Positions 13,970-19,612 of a stretch of 19,612 bases of DNA are shown here, piece by piece. The stretch lies in contig JBEKZL010000138.1 of NCBI GenBank assembly GCA_049509915.1, positions 1 through 19,612 on the forward strand. Reading direction: 5' to 3'. Made by a program: the position numbers and the translations under genes. The notes beneath the pieces are model-generated. The model was not told the origin of the DNA and did not search any database. It worked only from the letters and a program-made list of their open reading frames with translations. Within the stretch, counting starts at the first letter, position 1, and each line of letters begins with the position of its first letter. This DNA is from JBEKYD01 sp049509915 (GTDB lineage Bacteria > Acidobacteriota > Terriglobia > Bryobacterales > Bryobacteraceae).

Positions 13970-16900
13970 ATGAAGACCTGGGTGTGGTTGGCAATCCTAA
14001 CGGTGTGGGCTGCGCCGCGGGTGCGGGCGCAGGAATCTGTCGGGGACGCGGCGGGGACGCGGGCGGCGCTGGCCGAAGCGGCGCGGAACCGTCCGGGCGA
14101 CGCGGGCGCGCTGAGCGAATACGCCGAATTCCTGGACAGATATGGGGATCCGGGCGCGCGGGAGGCCTACGAGAAGCTGTTGGCGGTACATTTGCGGGCG
14201 GACGACGCGGGGCGCGCGGGGGCGGTAGCGAAACGCCTGGTATCTTACGACCTGCTCGCCGGCGACCGCAACGCCGCCGCAGCGCACGCCCAAGCCTACG
14301 CCAGGGCGACCGGCAAGACGCTGGCGCTGCCGGGCCAGACGCCGGCGCCGCCGGCAGCCGCCATGGCCGTTATTCCCGGCCCGCTGCGCTCGTTTGCGCG
14401 CATGACGGCGATAGCGGGCGATGCCACCCCGGAGGACATTTTCCCCGCGCTGGCCCGCAACGTGGTGACCAATGGCTATGAAGCCTCCCATTCCAACGAA
14501 GCCCTGGAACAGACCGAGTACATGAAGCTGGTGCATCGCTACCTTTCCCAGGCGCGGGAGTTGGAGAAGCTGGCTGGCGACGGGAAAGCCATCGACGTGG
14601 TGGCCTGCGACGCCGCCAATGTGGGCGACTTGCTGCGCATTCTGGGCTTTAGGATGCGTGGAGGCTGCGGGTCCGAATTGGTTCTGGAAACCGTAAACGC
14701 GGCGCGCGCTTTCATTACGGCCGATTCCGGTTTCCCGGTGAACAAGCTGGAAGACGCCCTGCGCACCAACCGGCCGTTCCACTACGATTATCATCCCACC
14801 CTGGCGCCGGTGCTGTTCGGACCCGAGTATTGGACCAACGGGAACAAGGAAACCCAGGATTTCCTGGAAGCGCTGATCGCCGATCCGGCTGTATGCCGGT
14901 TGTACCTGGGGTTTTCCAAGCTGGACTATGAAACCGCCGATGCGTTGCGCAAGGGCGGCAGCTACAGCCACTGGAAAGCCTACTCCCACGTTCTCGATTT
15001 CTTCGGCGGCATGTTCCAGATCCGTGACGGAAAAGCCGTAATTCCGGGCGGCGCGGCGGCGGAAAAGGCGTGGCAGGAAATGGTGGGCGTATCGCCTGAG
15101 AAAGGAGCCGCGTTCTTCGACCGGCTGGTGGCGAGGGACGACGGCTGGCTGGCGAGCCTGTACGACTCGCTGGCCCGCATCAATACGCCGCTGCGGGATT
15201 ATCTTCTGGAGCCGGCGCGGATCAAGCGGTTCTATAGCGCCATACGGGGGCGAATCACCAGCCCGGGACCGGCGCGGCCGGTGTTCCGTTCCAACACCGA
15301 CATGATGCTGTTGACCACGGAGCTGGAATTGGACAGCTCTGGCAGGCCGCGTATTCCGGGCAGCTTGGACGTGTGGAAGAGACTGTTCACGGATAGCCCC
15401 CAGGGCAAGTACGATGGTAAGCTGACGCGGCTCGCGGCTTCCTGGAAGGACCCCGACGACCTGGTGGAGGCGCTGTTCGCACTGTGCCGCAAGAGCGTAG
15501 AAAACGAGCCATTGAAAATTTTCATGACGATCTCGGATATCGACCGCGATCGCCCGGTACCGCTTTCCCCTGCAACCGTCGACAAGCTGGCGCGCAGCTA
15601 CCACAGCTTGGGCAGCCAGTACACGCTGTTCAGCGAATCGCGGCGGATCGGCGATAAATCCATCGCCCAATTTTTTGAGGCGGCGGAGGCCATCTCGAAG
15701 CAGCGGGACACGCTCGAGCGCGCCGACGAGGCGGGGTCGTTCCAGTCCTTGCTGGCGCTGTGGCAGATTCTGGTGCGGGATGGCGCCATCGCGGAAGATC
15801 GCGCCGACGAGGCTTTTCTGGCGGTTTCGGCGCCGTTTGTCCGGGTGCGCGGCAACCGCGAACTGTTCGACGCCTCGCGCAACGGGGTGAAGGCGTTGCT
15901 GGGCTTTGCCGGCGGCGGCGGGGAAAGCGCGGGCGCGCAGGAGAGAATGCTCGATCTGCTGGCCGGGGCGGCGCAATCGGGCAACGTGGAAGTGCGCGAA
16001 GAGGTGGAGCAGGAGGTGGTGCGAATCCTGGAGGCCCAGCACCTGTCCTCGCTCGACACCCTGCTTCGCCTCTCCGACTTGCTGAATAGCGAATCGAAAG
16101 ATAAAGCCGTTCTCAGCGAGATCGCCAAGCTTGCCGCGCGCGTGACCGAAGCGCCGCCGCCGCGCGCCCCTCTCACATCGAGTGAGCGCAACGCCATGGG
16201 CTTCGGCTATTGGAGCGAAAGACACCTGGAGGCGGAACGCAAACTGAACCTCCGTCTGGCGATCGAAAAGGCCGGCGGCGACCCCGCGCGGCTGAAGGAG
16301 GTCTCCGGGCTCCTGGCTCCGTTGATGCGCGATACACTGATGGGGTTCGTGTATGCGCATTACGCACCTCCGGGCGCGCAGGTCCTCTATACCAATCCGG
16401 TCTTCGTGCGAAGCCACGATTTCATCGGCACCGAAGGGCAGAGCCGGATGTGGAAGCCGACCGAGCCCTATGGGTCGGGTTGGCCCTCCAACGGCGGCGG
16501 ACGGCTGGTGGGCTCGCTGGCCACGCTGCCGTATTCGCTGGCCGAAGCGGAGCAGAATTTCCTGGTGCCCGCCAAGACCCAGGCTCTCATTTGGGGCGAC
16601 CTTGTACCACAGATGATTCTCAGCGCCAAGATTCCGACCTGGTGGAACGTCACGCCCGTCCAGGTGCACTGGGTTGGGTTGCACCTGCGCTACGGGCGGG
16701 AATTGATGGCCGGGGCGGCGGTGGATGAGCAGCTTCGCGCGCAAGTGTCAAGCGAACTGAGCCGGCTGGCTTCGCCCGCGCGCACCGCCAAGCTGTCGCG
16801 GCTGCTGGAGGAGGGAGAGGTTCGGGAAGCGGCCGAGGAAACCACGCCTTCCGAACTGTTTTTGATCGCCCGCGCGCTGGCGCCGCGCCGCGGGGACGAC

Positions 16901-17308
16901 GGGTCGCCGCTGGGGGACGAATTGCGCCGCCTGGAGCGAGACAATCCCAAGGAAGCCAACTACGCCGCCATCTCGCGGGCGTTCGGCTCGCCCAAGCCGA
17001 CTCTGTCGGCGTCTTATCGGCCGGAATTGCTCAATCTGCGTACGTTCCCCACTTTGATGGGGTACTCCAGCCGGATTATGGCCGAGAGCTGGGAATCGAA
17101 CACTCTGTACTGGGTGGCGCTGGCCGACGAGTTGAGCCTGGCACCGGCGCAGCTCAATGTGCGCATCCCGGAGTGGACCGGCAAGCTGGTAGAGCATATT
17201 TTCGCCTCTCACCTGGAGGATTGGCCCGCCCTGCTGAAATCGTTGCGACTGGTGGGCGACGATGTTCGCTCCCAGGCCCGGGCGGCGGACCAGAAAGCGG
17301 CCTTGTAA
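13970..17308 (+). CDS. Large secreted protein of unknown function
   Basis: I do not recognise this 1112-aa protein. It has a clear Sec signal (about 1-20, ending RVRAQ) and a strong ribosome site (GGGGAGGG at 13957-13964). Residues about 25-115 are helical and Ala/Arg-rich with spacing like tetratricopeptide repeats (SEYAEFLDRYGDPGAREAYEK). A Pro/Ala linker follows (about 122-137). The remainder is a mixed, mostly helical body with no catalytic signature I can name. Notable segments are IDVVACDAANVGDLLRILGF (from about 204), followed by FRMRGGCGSE, and a Trp/Pro-rich part around residues 820-910. No membrane segment is evident after the signal. The VWA gene starts 29 bp after its stop, so the two form one unit and may act together in the cell envelope. 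Codon use is GC-rich throughout, like its neighbours, arguing against recent transfer. Confidence 0.88.
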   Translation: MKTWVWLAILTVWAAPRVRAQESVGDAAGTRAALAEAARNRPGDAGALSEYAEFLDRYGDPGAREAYEKLLAVHLRADDAGRAGAVAKRLVSYDLLAGDRNAAAAHAQAYARATGKTLALPGQTPAPPAAAMAVIPGPLRSFARMTAIAGDATPEDIFPALARNVVTNGYEASHSNEALEQTEYMKLVHRYLSQARELEKLAGDGKAIDVVACDAANVGDLLRILGFRMRGGCGSELVLETVNAARAFITADSGFPVNKLEDALRTNRPFHYDYHPTLAPVLFGPEYWTNGNKETQDFLEALIADPAVCRLYLGFSKLDYETADALRKGGSYSHWKAYSHVLDFFGGMFQIRDGKAVIPGGAAAEKAWQEMVGVSPEKGAAFFDRLVARDDGWLASLYDSLARINTPLRDYLLEPARIKRFYSAIRGRITSPGPARPVFRSNTDMMLLTTELELDSSGRPRIPGSLDVWKRLFTDSPQGKYDGKLTRLAASWKDPDDLVEALFALCRKSVENEPLKIFMTISDIDRDRPVPLSPATVDKLARSYHSLGSQYTLFSESRRIGDKSIAQFFEAAEAISKQRDTLERADEAGSFQSLLALWQILVRDGAIAEDRADEAFLAVSAPFVRVRGNRELFDASRNGVKALLGFAGGGGESAGAQERMLDLLAGAAQSGNVEVREEVEQEVVRILEAQHLSSLDTLLRLSDLLNSESKDKAVLSEIAKLAARVTEAPPPRAPLTSSERNAMGFGYWSERHLEAERKLNLRLAIEKAGGDPARLKEVSGLLAPLMRDTLMGFVYAHYAPPGAQVLYTNPVFVRSHDFIGTEGQSRMWKPTEPYGSGWPSNGGGRLVGSLATLPYSLAEAEQNFLVPAKTQALIWGDLVPQMILSAKIPTWWNVTPVQVHWVGLHLRYGRELMAGAAVDEQLRAQVSSELSRLASPARTAKLSRLLEEGEVREAAEETTPSELFLIARALAPRRGDDGSPLGDELRRLERDNPKEANYAAISRAFGSPKPTLSASYRPELLNLRTFPTLMGYSSRIMAESWESNTLYWVALADELSLAPAQLNVRIPEWTGKLVEHIFASHLEDWPALLKSLRLVGDDVRSQARAADQKAAL

Positions 17309-17337
17309 CAAGAGATTTCGCCAAACGGGAAGACTCT

Positions 17338-18324
17338 ATGAATATTTCGCGACGGGGATTTATGGCGGTAGCGGGAGCGGGGGTGCTGGCACGGGCGCAG
17401 GACGCGCAGCGGCCTCTGTTCCGCGTGAAAGTGGACATGGTGGTGCTGAGCTTTCAGGTGACCGACAGCAAGAACCACTACATCAACGGCCTCAAGCCAA
17501 GCGATTTTCACATCTACGAGGATGGCATTGCGCAGAAACTCTCCACGTTCGCCGAGGGCGCCAACGCGCCCCTGGCCATCGCCGTGGACGGAACCACCAG
17601 GCCGATTCTGGACGGCAACAAAGACGCGCTGCCGGGCATGGAGCGGCCGGACGCGTTCGTGGGAACCAACGTGTTCGTGCTCTTCGATACCAGCAACTTC
17701 ATGTATCGCGGCTTCGTGTACGCCGAAGACGCAATCGCTGATTTCGTGCGCGGGCTGGACCGCGCCGATTCGGTGGCCGTGTACACCTTCAGCCGCAACC
17801 TGTCGCGGGCTTCGGCATTGACGCGCGATCACGCCGATGCCATCACCGGCCTTCGCAGCGCCGTGGCCGGCGACGATACGGCCCTCTACAACACTTTGTT
17901 GTTGACGTTGCGCGACGCGGCCAAAGTGCCGGGCCGCAAGGTGGTGATCGTGTTTTCCAACGGGCCGGACAATGCCAGCATGGTGGCGCCCGACGACGTG
18001 CGCGCGGTGGCCGAAGACGAAGGCATTCCGATCTACGTCATCTCCACCAACGAAGTGAATAAGGACCCCATTTCGAGCGGCGTCTTCCGCCGCATCGCCC
18101 AACGCACCGGCGGCAAGGCTTACTGGGCGCGCACCTGGCAGAAACAGGTGGAAGCCTTCGAAAGCATCCGCGAAGACATGAGTAACTCCTACACGGTGAC
18201 TTACTACCCGGCGCCGAACCCGAACGAAGGGTTTCGTAAGATCAACGTCGAAATCGTCAGCGACCCCGGCAAGAAGTACCGGGTGCAGTGCCGCCCGGGA
18301 TACAGGCCGAGCCGGTCGTTCTGA
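17338..18324 (+). CDS. Tat-exported von Willebrand factor A domain protein (Acidobacteria-type)
   Basis: This 328-aa protein belongs to the VWFA-related family common in Acidobacteria. ATG 17338 is chosen because it opens with a twin-arginine motif (ISRRGFM) and a short hydrophobic stretch. A longer in-frame frame reaching back into the preceding gene would bury that signal. The N-terminal family part (VDMVVLSFQVTDSKNHYING, then LKPSDFHIYEDGIAQKL, about 32-68) precedes the VWA domain (about 110-290). The metal-site loop reads FDTSNFM with Asp117 and Ser119, but the third position is Phe121, not Ser. Thr181 is present. The usual Asp-Gly of the fourth loop is Asn208-Gly (VFSNGPD). The metal site therefore looks incomplete. 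The likely role is protein binding in the periplasm or at the envelope, possibly with the 1112-aa protein encoded 29 bp upstream. The ribosome site is weak (GGGAAG). Confidence 0.9.
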   Translation: MNISRRGFMAVAGAGVLARAQDAQRPLFRVKVDMVVLSFQVTDSKNHYINGLKPSDFHIYEDGIAQKLSTFAEGANAPLAIAVDGTTRPILDGNKDALPGMERPDAFVGTNVFVLFDTSNFMYRGFVYAEDAIADFVRGLDRADSVAVYTFSRNLSRASALTRDHADAITGLRSAVAGDDTALYNTLLLTLRDAAKVPGRKVVIVFSNGPDNASMVAPDDVRAVAEDEGIPIYVISTNEVNKDPISSGVFRRIAQRTGGKAYWARTWQKQVEAFESIREDMSNSYTVTYYPAPNPNEGFRKINVEIVSDPGKKYRVQCRPGYRPSRSF

Positions 18325-18398
18325 GGTGGCGAGCGGGTACCGTGCGCGGACTAAGGGATCGACCAGACCGGGCTAACTCGAAGTTCCGCCCACGGGCA

Positions 18399-18418
18399 AT
18401 TCCGCAGCCTCGCGGAAT
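18399..18418. terminator. Hairpin between convergent genes
   Basis: Perfect arms ATTCCGC (18399-18405) and GCGGAAT (18412-18418) flank a 6-nt loop. A second small hairpin (TGGGC/GCCCA, 18418-18422 and 18428-18432) overlaps its end. It lies between the VWA stop at 18324 and the minus-strand stop at 18517, where a bidirectional terminator would be expected. There is no U-run. Confidence 0.35.
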
Positions 18419-18516
18419 GGGCCTGCAGCCCAGGCCAACCGGTGTGACACTGGCTGGCCGTGAGCAATACCGAATTCATCGCACTCTGCAAGCGTGAAGA
18501 AACTATCAAATCGATC

Positions 18517-19026
18517 TCAGATCGCCAGGCCGGCCTCTTTGTAGCCTTCGAACACATTTGTCTTCTGAAACACCGTGTCCTTCTTGTCGATGAACGCCGC
18601 GAAGTTGCCGTAATCGTCGATTGTTACAGCCGGCCCTTTGAAAAACCAGGTCGCGCAACAGAGCATGAGAGCTTTGTCGTAGATTTTCCGGGACAGCGTG
18701 CCGTACTTGACCGGCGCGGTGACACCCATCCCGATACCGGCCAGCGGCGGTCCACCAAAACCGGGTATCGGCGGCGGCTGAAATCCACCGGTAGGCGGCG
18801 GAGGCGGCGGCTGAAACCCGAAGGTGGGCGGCGGTGGCGGCGGCTGAAACCCACCGATTAGCGGAGGCGACTGGGATCCACTCCGGCTCAAACGGGGAGA
18901 CTGCGGGGCGTTCTGCTTTGCTGATCCGTTTGAAACCTCTTCGAAATACTTCCGGACAGGCCGGGGCAGCTTGGCTCGTTCTTGCGGGTCTTCTATAAAC
19001 GTCTTGTAAAGGCGCTGGAGGTTCAT
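18517..19026 (-). CDS. Proline-rich protein of unknown function; possibly the C-terminal half of the interrupted metallopeptidase gene
   Basis: This frame gives 169 aa from ATG 19026, chosen because GGGAGGA (19031-19037) lies just 4 nt upstream. A GTG in the same frame at 19056 would add ten residues. Residues about 1-40 are a charged helical segment (YKTFIEDPQERAKLPRPVRK), residues about 57-90 are proline-rich repeats, and the tail is a compact-looking segment with DYGNFAAFIDKKDTVFQK. No signal or membrane segment is visible and no known family is recognised. The frame is also open upstream from 19026 through 19137, with natural-looking residues (FYRGAFERYIGPYG), up to a lone TAA at 19138-19140, beyond which the same frame encodes an HEXXH protein. 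This may therefore be the 3' part of a longer gene broken by a nonsense codon, and not an independent gene. Confidence 0.6.
   Translation of the reverse strand: MNLQRLYKTFIEDPQERAKLPRPVRKYFEEVSNGSAKQNAPQSPRLSRSGSQSPPLIGGFQPPPPPPTFGFQPPPPPPTGGFQPPPIPGFGGPPLAGIGMGVTAPVKYGTLSRKIYDKALMLCCATWFFKGPAVTIDDYGNFAAFIDKKDTVFQKTNVFEGYKEAGLAI
18769..18855 (-). repeat. In-frame 33-bp proline-rich tandem repeat
   Basis: Two full 33-bp units (18823-18855 and 18790-18822) and one partial unit (18769-18789) encode GGFQPPPPPPT, FGFQPPPPPPT and GGFQPPP. The unit length is a multiple of three, so copy number can change without a frameshift. It resembles an extended, flexible linker or a ligand for proline-binding domains. 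Confidence 0.8.
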
Positions 19027-19137
19027 GTTGTCCTCCCAATTCTTGCCCGCCCTCACGAGAAACTGGTTGTTCGTGCCGTATGGGCCGATGTATCTCTCGA
19101 ACGCCCCCCTGTAAAAGCCTTTCCATGGAACATGTGC

Positions 19138-19521
19138 TTATACACCAGGGACCCGATCCCAGTCGCAGATCACTTCGTCCCACTCCACCCCCTTCTCCCG
19201 ATTGTGGGCGGAGACACCCGAATGATCGTGCGACCAGTAGTGCATGACCTCATGCACGATGCAGGAGACGATCGGCTCGGCCTGGGGGCTTCCGTTTCCA
19301 TTCGCGACCACAACGTTCTTCAAGAAGGCCGCATCCTCGACTTGGCGATGGACGCCGTTCTTGTCCGTCTTGGCCCGCGCCGGGGAGTAGACGTCAGCCG
19401 ACTTCTTCTCAGCTTCACCCCACTTCTTGGCGTATGCCAGCCAGCAGGCGGGGCACAGGCACAGTACGGGCGGATCGGCGGGAGTGAATGCTAGATCATC
19501 ATTCTCTAAATAACGATACAT
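19138..19521 (-). CDS. HEXXH zinc metallopeptidase-like fragment (frame open to window edge; ends at TAA shared with the downstream frame)
   Basis: From the first ATG after the AT-rich patch (19521) this is 127 aa. It has an N-terminal CLCPAC cluster (Cys21, Cys23, Cys26) and HEVMH (His90, Glu91, His94) in SCIVHEVMHYWSHDHSG. It ends with EWDEVICD, in which Glu116 and Asp120 stand 26 and 30 residues after the first His. HEXXH followed by ExxxD recalls the thermolysin-type (gluzincin) zinc site, where the Glu is the third ligand. This is inference. No ribosome site of quality precedes the ATG, and the frame has no stop from 19521 to the window edge at 19611, so the true start may lie outside. 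The frame stops at TAA 19138-19140 but continues open below it for a further 207 codons. It could be a broken gene. Confidence 0.5.
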   Translation of the reverse strand: MYRYLENDDLAFTPADPPVLCLCPACWLAYAKKWGEAEKKSADVYSPARAKTDKNGVHRQVEDAAFLKNVVVANGNGSPQAEPIVSCIVHEVMHYWSHDHSGVSAHNREKGVEWDEVICDWDRVPGV

Positions 19522-19522
19522 T

Positions 19523-19549
19523 TGACCCAGTTTATGTTTTAATGGGTCA
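19523..19549. repeat. 7-bp inverted repeat in an AT-rich patch at the right edge
   Basis: TGACCCA (19523-19529) and TGGGTCA (19543-19549) flank a 13-nt AT-rich loop. They sit directly between the minus-strand ATG at 19521 and the + strand ATG at 19549. It may be an operator, a 5'-UTR hairpin, or part of an insertion sequence end. The AT-rich stretch (about 19498-19543) contrasts with the surrounding GC-rich DNA. Confidence 0.35.
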
Positions 19550-19612
19550 TGCCCTTCCCGAGGAAGCGCAGTCCGATCCAGCTCAGCGAGCAGGAGATGC
19601 TCAAACTGGAGT
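19549..19612 (+). CDS. Start of a + strand gene, possibly an IS630-type transposase (3' end outside window)
   Basis: Twenty-one codons from ATG 19549 encode a basic start followed by SPIQLSEQEMLKLE. The pattern 'I-x-L-S-x-x-E-x-x-x-L-E' resembles the N-terminal helix-turn-helix region of IS630-type transposases (from memory). Nineteen of 21 codons end in G or C, compared with 12 of 21 in the antisense frame open over the same bases, which favours this strand as the coding one. There is no strong ribosome site. The rest of the gene lies outside the window, so the family call is provisional. Confidence 0.4.
   Translation, partial: MPFPRKRSPIQLSEQEMLKLE

Noticed and set aside
13458..13973. Open frames on both strands filling the divergent spacer
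   Set aside because: Both are Arg/Pro/Ser-rich with no domain character, and the + frame overlaps the start of the 1112-aa gene. The region carries promoter signals instead.
13997..16744. A 915-codon minus-strand open frame antisense to the 1112-aa protein
   Set aside because: Its translation is Arg/His/Gln/Pro-rich without domains or signal. The + strand frame has a signal peptide, a strong ribosome site and a partner gene. Long antisense frames are expected in GC-rich coding DNA.
17173..17337. Upstream extension of the VWA frame into the preceding gene
   Set aside because: It would overlap the end of the 1112-aa gene by 136 bp and bury the twin-arginine signal that starts at ATG 17338.
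18460..18861. A 133-codon + frame starting at GTG 18460
   Set aside because: It is antisense to the proline-rich gene and becomes an Arg/Gly repeat where the opposite strand encodes the Pro repeat. There is no ribosome site.
18506..19183. A 225-codon minus-strand frame overlapping the proline-rich gene in another frame
   Set aside because: It reads as Arg/Ala/Ser-rich, and the alternative frame has an ordered Pro repeat, a ribosome site and continuity with the HEXXH frame.
1..19612. CRISPR array, tRNA, rRNA or riboswitch
   Set aside because: Reading both strands I found no regularly spaced repeats, no cloverleaf with CCA-type ends and no long conserved RNA motif. Only simple hairpins were seen.

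Overview
The window looks like a piece of an Acidobacteriota chromosome, most likely the Solibacter/Bryobacter side of the phylum. This is inference from gene content. The DNA is GC-rich. It carries a very large Oar-type TonB-dependent receptor with an N-terminal carboxypeptidase-regulatory-like domain, a von Willebrand factor A protein of the Acidobacteria-type family, and several enzymes with twin-arginine or Sec export signals. No rRNA, tRNA or CRISPR array was seen.

Layout. At the left edge (1-103) is the C-terminal tail of a basic protein, possibly a transposase. A homoserine dehydrogenase-like gene (212-1180) and a Tat-exported TIM-barrel-like protein (1256-2725) follow on the + strand. 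A block of five minus-strand genes occupies 2747-13412. In transcription order these are an outer-membrane receptor, an exported enolase-superfamily dehydratase-like enzyme, an exported RraA-fold protein, an exported GH3 beta-glucosidase and a cytoplasmic S9 oligopeptidase. A divergent spacer of about 550 bp (13413-13969) holds good candidate promoters. It is followed by a two-gene + strand unit: a 1112-aa secreted protein of unknown function (13970-17308) and a Tat-type VWA protein (17338-18324).

The minus-strand block reads as a scavenging cluster. The receptor would import or bind a large substrate. The GH3 enzyme would trim beta-linked glycans. The dehydratase-like and aldolase-like pair, 24 bp apart and surely co-transcribed, could process sugar acids, apparently outside the cytoplasm. 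The peptidase would deal with imported peptides. Hairpins without U-runs follow most of the stop codons.

The right end (18517-19612) looks like decaying or mobile accessory DNA. A minus-strand reading frame with a CxCxxC cluster, an HEXXH zinc-protease motif and a proline-rich tail is continuous from the window edge to 18517 except for one in-frame TAA at 19138-19140. A + strand frame starting at 19549, which resembles the start of an IS630-type transposase, overlaps its upstream end. The most unusual items are this interrupted metallopeptidase, the exported dehydratase/RraA pair, and the orphan 1112-aa protein coupled to a VWA protein whose metal site is degenerate.
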